DNA from: Lepas anatifera
Taxonomy: Eukaryota; Arthropoda; Thecostraca; Lepadidae
Direction: 5' to 3'
Assembly: GCA_034440635.1 (NCBI GenBank)
Contig: JAOTON010001488.1
Span: 1 to 64,000, forward strand
DNA length: 64,000 bases
The position numbers were made by a program, and so were the translations under genes. This document shows positions 22,829 through 33,104 of this stretch, piece by piece (position 1 is the stretch's first letter; each line of letters starts with the position of its first letter). Under the pieces are notes generated by a model that saw nothing but the letters and a program-made list of their open reading frames with translations, made no database searches and was not told where the DNA came from.

Positions 22829-23340
22829 TCACCCGGTGTCCTAACCAAGACGCAACGCGTCGCAAGGCGTTGCACGCCGTCGATCTGCCGCAACGACCGG
22901 GATTTTTGGTAAGGACACAAAACGCACTGCCGCAACGCGTCGCACGGCGTTGCAACGCGTCGCAGCAAAAGTTTAACAATGTCCAACTTTTGACACCGAC
23001 GGTCTGCGTCAGAAGCCGATATCCGTGTTATTTGCTGTTATTTTTAGTCATTAAATGTAATGCATGTTTTAGAATAATAATTCAAATTGGAATTCATGCT
23101 GACAAATCTATGGAAACTGGGCATGCTTACCTTTTTCTCCAAAATCGTTCTTTTTAATAGTTCTTGATACCAGCCAAGTTTTGAGTGTTGGTAAACAACA
23201 GTTCGTCGCAACTTGAGCTACCAGATTGCTACCAAAGCTGAACCTTCCCTCTGTCGGCCAAACATCCAAAATTACCGCTCTGCAACTGACGCCGACGGTC
23301 GGCGACCGTCGGCGACCGTTTGGTTAGGACACCGGGTAAG
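22829..23340. mobile_element. 512-bp TIR element (ends CTYACCCGGTGTCCTAACCA)
   Basis: Left end CTCACCCGGTGTCCTAACCA (22829) and right end TTGGTTAGGACACCGGGTAAG (to 23340) are inverted copies over about 21 bp. Subterminal blocks are rich in GCAACGCGTCGC (left) and GTCGGCGACCG (right). An internal GGTAAGGACACAAAACGC repeats the terminal motif. No clear target duplication is seen and no transposase is encoded. Superfamily not assigned. Confidence 0.75.
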
Positions 23341-24345
23341 AGCGAGGAATCTTGTAATTGCAGATGATTTAGGGAGTTGCAGTGAAGTGAACTGTCGTCA
23401 TTCTGCATTATCGAGGCAAGTTAGAGGTGGTTTTGTCGCGTTTTTTTATTTTTCAAAGGACCTCTTCGGAAGAGGTGGCCGGTGTGGTGAATGATTTGGA
23501 TTTTGGCCCGCACCCGTTGACTGGTGGCGAGGGAGATCGGTGCTGGACACAGCGACAGGCAATGTAAGTTTTCTGCGATTTTGGACGTTATTTTTGTAGT
23601 TTCTCGGTTTGCGTGTTAAATTCTGCGTCATGTTTCATTGCTGAGGATGTATTCGGGCAACATTCATGTTGTGGAGATGGACGGAGTATGGGATACGCAG
23701 TTGTCTCCTTTGCGGCATATTTAGAACTGTGTACTTTTTGGGCTGTAGGACTCCAGCTACGGGGAGCTGGTGATGGCGTAGTTGGCGGGGACGGCGCAGG
23801 CGTGGCGTCGACGTAGAGACAGTGGCGTCGACAGTAACGTAGAGGGAGGTCGTCTTTCGTTCCCAGAGCGGTGCAAGAGTCTTCAACGTGAAGGAGCGTG
23901 AGCATAAGCGGTTTTTGTGTTGTTATTTTCGACCGAACCTTATAAAGTAATTTAAGTATTCGAGCATTGTAGATTTACGGACTAATACTGGATAGGCTTG
24001 TGGAATAGCGAGTTCACTGAGTCAGCTTGGCAGTTGTTTGTGTGTTCTCTGTTGTCCAGCGTTCCCACCTGTCCCCTGCCCCCCGAATAAGTATCCTAAG
24101 GTGGAATAACTGACGCCATGTTATGGTAGAAACGGTGCTGAGGAGGTGGTGATGGTGGTGCTGGAGGTATCCAGTTGAAGTCTTGGTGGGATTGAGCAGT
24201 CTTTCGCCAAATACACACCCATGATAATCACTTGGGCCTTTGAAGTCGTCGGCGTCAGTTACAGATAAAATTACATGTTTTCGTGACACTTTTTCTACAA
24301 CAACATTTTCCAATAGGTCTCCAGCACGACGCAGATTTGGCCTTT
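23341..24345. other. Gene-free stretch, GC-rich part
   Basis: Several overlapping short frames on both strands (23446-23905, 24014-24313) are proline/serine/threonine-rich by composition only. Nothing recognisable. Confidence 0.4.
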
Positions 24346-24512
24346 ACGACCTCGTTTGACCTTGAAGAAGTTTACCTTGGTCAATAAAACTTAGCCATCA
24401 GGAAGTCATTTTAAAACTTTGCCATCTGCCGTTTTAATCAGTGGAATGGAGTTTTTATTCAGCGCAGTGGAGGGGGCTCTTTAGGACCCTCTCCACTGCG
24501 CGTGTTATTGGG
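24346..24512. mobile_element. Fragment of the second AGGTCA MITE type
   Basis: Contains GACCTCGTTTGACCTTGAAG and ends GGACCCTCTCCACTGCGCGTGTTA, the same kind of end as at 54130-54167 (GGACCCCCTCCCCTCCACTG...GTGTTAA). Only the right part is recognisable. Confidence 0.5.
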
Positions 24513-24786
24513 TAAAATGGCCTACTTAGGTTTCGGGCATTGAGCTAGGGAAATGCAACCATTTTAATCAGTCCCTGAAGTATGGCTGCAGTTTGTTTTG
24601 GTTACGGGCTGCTGTCTTTCGTTGGCTGGCGATGCATAAATTTTCTAAGCATGTGCCATGCTGTTGATAGCGTTTCATTCTCACTACAGCAGCTCTACCG
24701 GGTGGAGGCGTTTAAAACATCGTACAAGAAACTGTTAAAGACAGGGAACAAAAATAATATGTGGTTCGACTTGTCTCCTTAAAGAC

Positions 24787-26334
24787 ATGTTGCAACGACA
24801 GTCTCCTTGGGATATGACTTCCTTTTCGATGAACGGTAAGCTTCTTTCGATTGTCTGCCGCACAGCGCTGCTAGCCTTAATTATCACTCGAGCTCACAGT
24901 AAATATGCCACCGGCATGCATCGTGACGGGAAGAAAATGACCGGACAGCCACCTTTGAAGGAGCTTCAGGTCATTGAGCCGTTGCATTGTCTGACGCACT
25001 GTATCATCCACCCTGACTGTCAGGCCATGAACTTTGGCAGCATTTCCAGCGCAGTCAGCTGTCAGCTGTTCTCTGAGCAGGCTTGTGCTGGATATCAGCT
25101 GGAAGACGACGCAGATGTTGCCTACTACGATGTCACTGATGCACCCGGCAGGAAGGCGGAAATAGAACAGAGCTATTGGAACCACGCTGTTTGCGCTGAA
25201 CAGGGGTACTGTTCGCCGTTGTGTAAGGCAATAAATCTAGGAGATTTTTGCAAGGCTGACGCTCACTGTGACTTCTCGCCTCCCAATGCCTTTAGCTGCG
25301 TTGAAGAATCGTGCCAGGTGAAGGATGGCTACTGGGAGGTGTACCCCGGATTTGCTCTGCCGAAACAGTTTGACTGGCAACTCGTTTACACAAAGCCCCA
25401 GATGAAGCGACTGTCACCCGGCGTCTGTTCGCTGGACCTCAGTGTGGGATCTGACAACAATCAAACAACCATCAAGATCCAACAGTTAGACGTCTTAGAC
25501 GGAGACGGCATACAGTTTGTCGTATGGAACTCGCACATTGAGAACGAGTTCGATATCACGATCAAGCTAATGAAGAACGATACACTGACAACGATAGCGA
25601 CGCAGACTACCTCTGGTCTAGTCATTGCGGAAGGCTTCGGCAGACTAAAGCTCTCCTGGTGCAAAGGAAATTTGACGGCAGGACCTGAGAAGAAACCCAT
25701 GCTCGTCACCGGCTCTGTACCGCCGGACGGCAAGTCCCTCGATTTTATATCTGCAGTCGCCTCGAAACATCTCGCTTTATTGCGTGTTCACTCTGGGGGT
25801 GTAGCTGACAGTTGGCTGTATGAAGAGCAGGGCACCAGTACTGATCCCGTGTTTGAAATGCCTGAGGAGCATTGCATCTCGCAACGCATTAATTCAACGC
25901 CGGCGATTACCTTCAAGATGGACTGTAAGGTATCCACGGACTGTGTGCTTTTCGTGGATTCAGATGAAGCTTCTAAAATGATCTTTGTCTGTATTGGTTG
26001 CGGTGATAACCGTCAGATAGGGGCAGCATACATATATAAGAATACTTATGACTATTCGATTATAAAAGAGTCTGACATGGCGGGTTTGGTGAACCAAGCT
26101 GAGTTCAGAACCTTCGCAGTGAGCTACAGCAACGACGGAATGATCATTATCCACAAGAATGATAACGAAGAGCCGATATTTACCGCCACCGCCCCTCAAC
26201 CTCTGACTAGTATTAATAGACTGACCTTTGGAACCTGGTACGTTCAGCAGGTGCGCCTGGCCCGCTACCACCCGCGCTGGAGGACGGACACGTGGCGCAC
26301 AGAAGGAACTGGATTCGGCAACGGACAGGTTTAG
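24787..26334 (+). CDS. Secreted PAN/apple plus FAMeT-domain protein, single exon
   Basis: 515 codons in one open frame. Residues 15-38 (MNGKLLSIVCRTALLALIIT onward) look like a signal peptide, so Met15 or Met10 may be the true start rather than Met1. Residues 60-116 form a PAN/apple-like module (Cys68, 72, 78, 92, 100; AMNFGS core). Residues 135-178 are a cysteine-rich linker. Residues 194-295 look like a first beta-rich domain, and 372-494 match the Methyltransf_FA (FAMeT) pattern, with FVCIGCGDNRQIG, FRTFAVSYSNDGMIIIHK and LTFGTWYVQQVRLARY. FAMeT domains were named for farnesoic acid methylation but are now thought to be non-catalytic, so a secreted binding role is inferred. N-glycosylation motifs (NQT, NDT, NLT, NST) fit secretion. 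No intron is needed, although a GGTAAGC/TCACAG pair inside the signal region could act as a small intron. A retrogene is possible. Confidence 0.85.
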   Translation: MLQRQSPWDMTSFSMNGKLLSIVCRTALLALIITRAHSKYATGMHRDGKKMTGQPPLKELQVIEPLHCLTHCIIHPDCQAMNFGSISSAVSCQLFSEQACAGYQLEDDADVAYYDVTDAPGRKAEIEQSYWNHAVCAEQGYCSPLCKAINLGDFCKADAHCDFSPPNAFSCVEESCQVKDGYWEVYPGFALPKQFDWQLVYTKPQMKRLSPGVCSLDLSVGSDNNQTTIKIQQLDVLDGDGIQFVVWNSHIENEFDITIKLMKNDTLTTIATQTTSGLVIAEGFGRLKLSWCKGNLTAGPEKKPMLVTGSVPPDGKSLDFISAVASKHLALLRVHSGGVADSWLYEEQGTSTDPVFEMPEEHCISQRINSTPAITFKMDCKVSTDCVLFVDSDEASKMIFVCIGCGDNRQIGAAYIYKNTYDYSIIKESDMAGLVNQAEFRTFAVSYSNDGMIIIHKNDNEEPIFTATAPQPLTSINRLTFGTWYVQQVRLARYHPRWRTDTWRTEGTGFGNGQV

Positions 26335-26809
26335 AACTGCTGGCGAGTCTCCACAAACAGCAGTCGACATGAAATTGGACACTTGGACAATTGAGATTAG
26401 ATCAAAGTTTACCGGTTCGAGTTCTTGATGATGGACAAAGAAGATAGATGCAGAGAGAAAAGCCAGCTTGTAGAAACCTGTCTGCTGGCAGATGCACCGA
26501 CCTGTGAGCGTTCTGGACCTAAACCGAGAACAGATCCCTGAACTGATGGCAGATCTGACTGGACTAGCATGAGAATCCGGGCATTCGTGGAGCTGGGTAT
26601 GGATTTGAATCCTCATTTTTCGCTTTAGTCGTATTTCATTTATATGAATTGGGTTTCGGTTAGCAATTCATAGTGTACTCACGGATTGGCTTATACATGT
26701 TAGGGTAAGCCAGATAATGACAAGGTTGAACCAGATTTTTGGCGAACCATGACACGCTGGCAAAAATTCAATACCTGGTCTGAATGTGCTATCTGGGTAT
26801 GGAGGGTAT
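26335..26809. other. 3' flank of the PAN-FAMeT gene
   Basis: Probably 3' UTR followed by unique sequence. No AATAAA is seen on the plus strand close behind the stop. The long minus-strand frame 26616-25960 is antisense to the gene and has no domain. Confidence 0.4.
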
Positions 26810-26811
26810 GC

Positions 26812-26965
26812 GTGGACCAGTGATAAAGCGCCCGTCTCCTCAACCAAAGGGCCCGGCGGGTGCTCTGAATAGGTGAAACCCGATCCCCACCACCAGCGGT
26901 GTGAAACTTGGCGCTCTGCCGTAGCAGGTGGTGAGCAGTGGCAACCCAAAAAGCTTAGGGGTTCG
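26812..26965 (+). mobile_element. tRNA-derived SINE
   Basis: The head GGACCAGTGATAAAGCGCCC followed by GTCTCCTCAACC has the look of a tRNA from the D-arm through the anticodon stem (A-box AGTGATAAAGCGCC). A damaged T-arm follows (GCCCGGCGGGTGCTC). The body has AGGTGGTGAGCAGTGGCAAC, which matches GAGGTGGTGAGAGTTGGCGA of the SINE at 29575-29765. The 3' boundary is approximate. Confidence 0.6.
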
Positions 26966-28105
26966 GGCCGCTGAGCGATATGACCTTTCCGTCGTGTGTG
27001 CCTGCTGAACTGGGGTCCTTTTAAGTAGCCGACCCGTTGAAGCGCTGCAGTGATTGGTGGCTTTTTGTGATTGGTGTTTTTTATGCGGTGGGCATTTTGA
27101 CACTTCACCGTTGCAGGGTAGGTACCCGCTCTAAGTAGGCGAGGTTGAGTTACTGTTGGTGGGATGTGGGACGAGGGAGGCGTCGGGCATTGGATTGTTT
27201 TTGTCATGGTCTGCCACGTGGCTGGCTCAGGTCGGACCCTATTATAGGGGTGCCACCTTTCTTTTAAGGTAAAAGGAAGCACACAGACAGGCGGAAGTTA
27301 ACAGATGTGCCAGCCCTCTTAGAAGAGAACTTAATGGAGAGTATTGGGCTCCAAATGGGAGTGAACTCCGGCTCCGCCAAATGGGAGCCACTGGAAAGTT
27401 TTCTCGAGACTTTTGAAATGCCTAGCGGATCATCTGGGTGGATGGCCCCCTCCATGTCCCTTTTACCTTGTCGCAATAGTCTCTTGAAATCCCAATCAAA
27501 ATAAATCCACTGTGATCTGGTCCGGGGTTGAGAATATGTCATCCCCCATCTGCATTACATTTGAGAGCACAAACACTTTCATGCGTGCAGATGTTACCTA
27601 CTCAGTGCAACACACATGCTCATTTACATACCCAGACCATCCTTCACCACATTTCCGCTTCACTCCTGCCGTGCCGGCGCGCTATCCCAGTGTGTGGCTC
27701 CTGAAACGCTGGGTGCATATAGCGTCCAGTTCGGGCACTTGAAGCCCCGCGGGGGCGCGGAGTCCACATTACACCCAAAATGCACACCACCAGCACCTTT
27801 TAAATTTTGCGTCGCGGTTCTAGCCCAAAATCCGGCGTCCTTTTGGCCAGCAAGGACCACGTTTACACCCATTTAAACCAGGGTTTCATTAACCCTCTAA
27901 AATCGCAGGGTACCTTCAAACGCTTTTATAGCGGTGGATGGAAATTCCTATCCCGATGAGGAAAAAATTCCTGGTTTCTTGCGTTTACCCACTTTGCGTC
28001 CAGTAATCTCTTTCTCAGTCACAAGCAACCATGTACTGCAGCTTGTTGAAGTGCATCATAGTGTGTGCTCTTGCGTCTGATATGCACTATGTACTTTGCA
28101 TTAGC
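26966..28105. other. Gene-free stretch
   Basis: Open frames on both strands (27264-27876) have no recognised domain. The minus-strand frame 27542-27264 reads somewhat protein-like (DWDFKRLLRQGKRDMEG), but no family is identified. No repeats of the described families are apparent. Confidence 0.35.
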
Positions 28106-28109
28106 TTAA

Positions 28110-28878
28110 CACGGTCATTGACGGGGGAGGTGTGGGTATCCGCCCCTCCCTTTCGAATTTTTCAGAGATAACATAAAAACGGTGGTGCGTAGCGCCGCCG
28201 TACTTGGCATACCTTTTCTCTCATCATTTTAAAAAATTGTGTGAAAATTTGAGGGTTAGGTCATTTCAGGTCAGGTCACCAGTATAGGTCAAGTGACCTG
28301 ACTTAACAAAAAAGTTTAAGATAATGTAAGTCCGAACAGTGTGAACTCATCCGATTGAAACTCATATCACATATGTGCCCATCGAGTTCTTTAAAAGATG
28401 TTCCGGTATTTTTGATATCGTCGACCTAAGGTCAGGTACGAGCCATGACCTCTCCATTGGAAATACATGGGAAAATGGTTTTAACTAAGTAACTTGGTAA
28501 CGGATGGTGATAGAGCGTTTATTTTAACTTCATTATATTTACCTTGTCTTTGCGGTTCTAATGATATGCATTTAAATTAATTTGACCTTGAACTGACCTC
28601 AGGTCAGGTCAAATCCTTAATTTGACCTGGCAAGGTCATGTTATGTATCATTCGATTCGGCTTGCTGCGAGGATTCTTGTAGTTTAAGTAGTTTTGCTGT
28701 ACCCTTTCTTACTCAGATGTAATGACCGTAAACCTTAATTTATATGTTATCTCTATGATGACATGTTTTGACCTCTAGTGACCTTAAATGTGGCCTGAAA
28801 AAAATTATTGCTTTATGGCGGGTACCCGCCAACCCCCCGTCAAAGCGAAGGTGGCTCAGACACCTGTCAATGTGCGTG
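28110..28878 (+). mobile_element. AGGTCA-rich MITE, full-length copy
   Basis: TTAA at 28106-28109, then CACGGTCATTGACGGGGG. The right end is CACCTGTCAATGTGCGTG, followed by GTAA instead of TTAA. All internal blocks of the 15007-15845 copy are present in order, including the GCGTAGCGCCGCCGTACTTG block and the AGGTCAGGTCACC and TGACCTCAGGTCAGGTCAAA clusters. Confidence 0.88.
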
Positions 28879-29574
28879 GTAAAGGTGTTGGATTGAAGAT
28901 GGATTTTTGAAAGTCATGTTTTTGAAGTTATGCATATTTTTGGAAAGTTATGTGTGCTGAAGGCACCACTGCCCTATCGGCAAAACCGGTTTGACCTTCA
29001 GTGTAATTGTCTTATAAGTTTCGGGCCCAATGTAAGTGATCCTTCTTCTGTCATATTATTGTTGTCCACATAAAATTGGAGCGAGACCATTGGTAGCAGC
29101 TTGCCGTTTTGAGGCCCATTCTAAAGTATTGGTGTTTGCAATAGGCATGCTTCAAAACGTTACATGTCTGTGTGCTATACATGTCATGTCTGTCTGTCAT
29201 GTCTTACATACATGTCATGTCTGTTATGTATGTAAGATCAACCATTTTTTTCTCGAGGCGTTACTGTGCCCAGCCATATGTGGTACCTGTAACCGGCAGC
29301 CTGTATTTCCGCTTATTCAGTGTTGTTATCAACGACCATTTAGGCAGCTTTTTGGCATTCACTGTTTTTGCCTAAAGTCACGAGCGGAAAGTATGTAAAC
29401 AAACGGAATATGAACTTAATGCGCTTTAATTTTAGCTTTCACAGTAAGGAGTTATGTGTGCGTTATATATTCGAATAATGTCGGTGGAAATAAAATACAC
29501 AAATATATGTTGTAGTTCAGAATTTATCGCAAGCATATCTTAAACAAAAACTCTAAACGGAGTTTTGATGTGAA
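28879..29574. other. Gene-free stretch
   Basis: Contains a short TGTCATGTCTG repeat (29170-29230). The plus-strand frames 29036-29398 come largely from that repeat and show no domain. Confidence 0.4.
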
Positions 29575-29765
29575 AACTTAGCAGTTAACGTCAACATCTC
29601 CCAAGCCACAGGTCCCGGGTTCAAGTCCCGGTGGAGCCTCTGAATAAATCGATATGAAATCGATATGATCCACCATATCCCCCGCAAGAGGTGGTGAGAG
29701 TTGGCGACGCCGTATAACCATGGCAGTGGGTGCGATGTTAAACCCCAAAGATAATTATTTTTATC
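29575..29765 (+). mobile_element. tRNA-derived SINE
   Basis: Carries a canonical T-arm/B-box, GGTCCCGGGTTCAAGTCCCG (about 29611-29630), preceded by a worn A-box region (TTAGCAGTTAACGTC). The body has GAGGTGGTGAGAGTTGGCGA, shared with 26812-26965. It ends GCGATGTTAAACCCCAAAG, the (G)ACGTTAAAC-type tail found in many invertebrate SINEs and also at 47990. Confidence 0.75.
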
Positions 29766-29789
29766 AAAATAATTGGGATCGATAACCTC

Positions 29790-30155
29790 GAAAACGCCGG
29801 TACAACCATGGCCAATGATCTTGACCTTGAACTTGATGTAACATCACCTTGGCATACCCTCTCATTTATATGTCATTATGATGCTACCACTCGGTGTTCA
29901 ATGCACAAGTCAACTAGTGCGACCGCCCATCCTGGTAATTCAGAAATATAGCTCTGACTTTGAAAACATTGTCAAAACATTGGTCACCGATTCAATATTT
30001 CACCATGCAGCGTGTTTATCAACAGTTGTCCCAGATTTTTCCAAGAAACGCTTTTCAGCTCTGAACCGTTCTGCGACCGCCTCGGGAAGATAGGTGGAGT
30101 AATGGAAGGGAGGACTGATATATTTTGGAAATTCTGCACTGTGCGTGTTAAACCG
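29790..30155. mobile_element. Second-type AGGTCA MITE fragment
   Basis: Starts in GATCTTGACCTTGAACTTGA, then a block (CACTCGGTGTTCAATGCACAAGT, CTGACTTTGA) that parallels 53910-54000 (CATTCGGTCAGCAGTGCAGG, CTGACTTTGA). It ends in CTGCACTGTGCGTG followed by TTAA. The left end is not visible. Confidence 0.6.
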
Positions 30156-30499
30156 TAAAATTTTTCCTAAAAATATTTTTCAGAGATAAAAACACGTAGA
30201 CATTTCAACTTGACTATGGACGACAGTGCGTAAACACGTGCCCCGCATGGGGTCCCTGGCATGACGCGCCCCGCTGGAGGGGCGTATTTGGCCCCCCTCC
30301 GTATCTCATTTCCCAGGAAAGCTAACAAATGATTACGGACGGCATCCGAAAACTCTTGACCAGACGAAGAGAGATTATAAGAGGGATTGTTATGTCAGGT
30401 CAATATTGAGGTCAGCAGAGGTCAAATAATGTTTCATTGGCTTACGACAGGGTTGTGTACATTTCCCCCTCTATATTTCTACTCAGCCGAACTAGAGCA
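30156..30499. other. Gene-free stretch
   Basis: Includes GC-rich complementary blocks around 30238-30290 (CCCCGCATGGGG, GCCCCGCTGGAGGGGC) reminiscent of MITE ends, followed by AGGTCAATATTGAGGTCAGC. Probably MITE debris; no gene. Confidence 0.4.
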
Positions 30500-31215
30500 A
30501 ATATTTACGCACCATTGGATTCCTCTCACCGTGGCAAATCGAATGATGTGTAGTATGACCTTGCTAGGTTAAATGGTGAAAATGACTTGAAATCAAGCTA
30601 GGTCAGGGTCACAGAGTGACCTGGTATGGTCATGTTGCATATCAATCGACTGCGCGTAACAATATAAGCAAAATGCAAGCAAAATGGGAGTTTTCTCATT
30701 CAGTGAGAAGTTATTGGCAATACAATCACTGTATGTTTCTGTGACCTGACATGACCTTTAAGAGGTCAGTTGATCAAGATCTTGTTAATAATACACGGTT
30801 TGAGGATTTCAGGTTTATCTATCCAGTATTTACTAAAAACGAGCTCTTTCTATTTTTTACCGTAGACTTATAATAGGGTGACCAAAATATTTACCCCACC
30901 TTAGGTAACAAAATATCGAAATTCCAAAATAGCAGATTTTTAGACCTTATGACTTCATCATGTTGTGAAAGCTTGAAAGTGATCGGTTGGCTGATGTTCC
31001 TTAGGCGCCGCTTCAACCTCGTAATTTTAGGTTTTGATGTCAGGTCGCTTGACCTTAAATAGCTCCTTGACCTGACGTGACCTGAATTTAAAAAAATGTT
31101 TAGGTGCGTAAAATTGATCAGGGATAAGGTAATATTAGTTTCGTTGTTCTGCATCTCTTCGTTTTTGCGCTATCTGAAGAAAACCAGGTAGGGGAGGGGC
31201 GAATTTCCCCCTCCC
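30500..31215 (-). mobile_element. AGGTCA-rich MITE, diverged copy, reverse orientation
   Basis: Same block order as the 10109-10943 copy: GAATGATGTGTAGTATGACC, then AGGTCAGGGTCAC, TATCAATCGACTGCG, then GACCTGACGTGACCTGAATT and a terminal block with CCTCCCC. TIRs are worn and TTAA sites are not seen. Confidence 0.7.
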
Positions 31216-31470
31216 CAGTGTTTTAATATAGCTTGCGTTAAAAAAGAATTCTTTTAAACTGAAACTCCAGAAACATAATTTTCTGTTATTCTCAACTTGA
31301 TGCATACATTTCCAATGGAGCATCGGTGGATCAGTGGTAGAATGTTCTAATGGAGGATTTATGACCCGTACCTGACCCTAGGTGACGGAGACACGTATTC
31401 CGCTACCACCAGCTGCGATGCTTGGTGACTTAGTTATGTGATATAAATATCAGATCAATATATCAAACTT
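31216..31470 (-). mobile_element. AGGTCA MITE fragment carrying a tRNA-half insertion
   Basis: Matches the internal CATTTCCAATGGAG...TCATGACCCGTACCTGACC...CTAGGT block and the TTATGTGATATAA block of the family in reverse orientation. At 31321-31348 the family sequence is interrupted by an insertion flanked by a duplicated AATGGAG (see next entry). Confidence 0.7.
31314..31355 (+). pseudogene. Inserted 5' half of tRNA-Gly with 7-bp target duplication
   Basis: CATCGGTGGATCAGTGGTAG plus AATGTTCT (31321-31348) matches the 5' half of eukaryotic tRNA-Gly (GCATCGGTGGTTCAGTGGTA start), with the initial G supplied by the flank. It stops in the anticodon stem. AATGGAG occurs on both sides (31314-31320 and 31349-31355), while related MITE copies have AATGGAG once at this point, which shows that the tRNA half is an insertion with target duplication. 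Confidence 0.75.
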
Positions 31471-32084
31471 GTTTTCACTCGTGTCACGAAGAAAGTTTCT
31501 GAGGTAAAGAACACTCGACATAACCTGGCGGCTAAACCAGAGCCCACCCAGGGGGTGGACATGAGATACTTTTCTAGAATTGTGGGGCTTTTGAAGGTTC
31601 CATTTCTGGTTCAAACAATTTTTGCAGCAAAATTTAACATGTAATTCCAACGGGACTGTTAGCAGGGGTTTGGGGCACGGGCCGGTGGGAAAATTTAAGC
31701 GGTGCTTACGGACATATTCTTTATTTTTAGTATGTAAAATTGATCAGGCTATCTTCTGGGTGCAGTCTTTAGTCCCTGAAGCGCCTTTATAACAAGGAAA
31801 ATACACGATGAATTTCATGCTAATTCATTCAGAATTATGTTTCGAACGCTTCGCTCAACCAATCAGAACGCTGTATTCTACCTTATGCTACCAGAATCAA
31901 AGGTATCTTGAACAAAACCCTTCAAAATACTACCATATCCTCAACATGCTGCCAAATCAGGCAGTCAGCTGGCTGTCATCTCCGAACCGTATCTATAGGA
32001 ACTGTGAGCCGGCCCATACCCTAAATTTTTTGTTGTTGTAAATATCATTTGAAAAACTGGAAGTTTTTATTCGGAAACTCCCAT
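31471..32084. other. Gene-free stretch
   Basis: No coding or repeat signal recognised apart from short AT-rich tracts. The plus-strand frame 31808-32041 has no domain. Confidence 0.4.
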
Positions 32085-32245
32085 TTTATTGTATTGGGAC
32101 CACTCCCAACAGGCACACTTTCCAATTACAGGGAGCATTGGCGTGGGTGTTAAAGGATCCTCTCCACCGGGTCGGATCGGACACGGATTTCCCGCCGTGG
32201 GGGTTGAACCCACGTTAACCCACGTCACAAGGAATCTTTCCTGCC
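32085..32245 (-). mobile_element. tRNA-derived SINE fragment
   Basis: Minus strand carries GGTTCAACCCCCACG (B-box), then TTTAACACCCACGCC and a GTGTGCCTGTTGGGAGTGG block, parallel to 14668-14945, ending in an AATACAATAAAATG-type tail. It is shorter at the 5' side than the 14-kb copy. Confidence 0.7.
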
Positions 32246-32249
32246 ATTT

Positions 32250-32480
32250 TAAGGTCAAGGTCATTCAAGGTCATTGACCTATAAGGTCACAATATGGTAT
32301 ACTACCTATAATGTACATTATGACTAGCACTAAAGCAACTGTTCGGCGGGAAATGAGCATTGACCGTTACCAATGACCTTTGACCTTGACCTTTACATTG
32401 AGGCACCCATAATAAGCTCTCCCAGTAACATAAGTTGCTATAACGGATTTTTTACGGCAGTGACCTAGGTCATGCACGAG
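32250..32480. mobile_element. Second-type AGGTCA MITE fragment
   Basis: Contains AGGTCAAGGTCATTCAAGGT followed by CATTGACCTATAAGGTCA, then TGACCTTTGACCTTGACCT, and TGACCTAGGTCA at 32461-32472. Block order parallels 2391-2605 and 53600-53880. No termini are recognisable. Confidence 0.65.
32268..32280. promoter_or_regulatory. Perfect IR1 nuclear-receptor-type palindrome
   Basis: AGGTCA-T-TGACCT, identical to the site at 2408-2420, within TCAAGGTCATTGACCT. Two further TCAAGGTCA-type extended half-sites lie within 20 bp. The match is direct; use by a receptor is inference. Confidence 0.4.
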
Positions 32481-33104
32481 CACAGGCTGCTAAATCGAGA
32501 GCGGAGGATTTAAAGTGTCCCCCCTGCTGGTAAACTAGGGTGAAGCCCACCCCCCCCCCACCCATTCATCCATTCAAATATCGGCACTCCAATAAGACTA
32601 TTTTCGCTTTTTCTCCAGCTTGATGCTGATGACTACTTGTTCTAAAGCTTCATGTACGTGAACGTTATTGAAAATTACTTCTCCGGAAAGTCATGAAGTT
32701 TTACTGAACCTTTCAGCCCCCGATCGCTCCCTCCCTTCCGCTCTTCTGCGGTGGTCAACAGGTTGGGTCCGTCCCCCAATTAAAAAGGAAATCCGTGGCG
32801 ACGCCCTTGGACAAGGGTCATGGCCTCTTTACGGAAAATGTATGAGAAAATAGAACAGGGTTGAAAAGGTCTCTATTTCTTAATAAGGGCTAAGAAAAGT
32901 TTTTTTTCAAAGTTGGGGTATTAGAGGGAACTGAATATGTTAAAGCAGTTTTGATTTGTGACCTCCCATATATGATAATCTGTGATTAATTTAAAACATT
33001 TTCAAACTCGTGTCACAAACTTCGCTAGGAATTGCAACAGATGCTTTATTTTTATGCAGTGTGCTTCGTATTGTCATTTCCAATCCATTGATAATCATAA
33101 TGAC
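32481..33104. other. Gene-free stretch
   Basis: A C-rich run (32555-32570) and unassigned AT-rich sequence. The plus-strand frames 32668-32853 and 32982-33194 show no domain. Confidence 0.4.

Noticed and set aside
25960..26616. 218-codon minus-strand frame
   Set aside because: Shadow frame antisense to the PAN-FAMeT gene; no domain.
26668..27282. 204-codon minus-strand frame
   Set aside because: Overlaps a SINE and unassigned sequence; composition-driven, no recognised domain.
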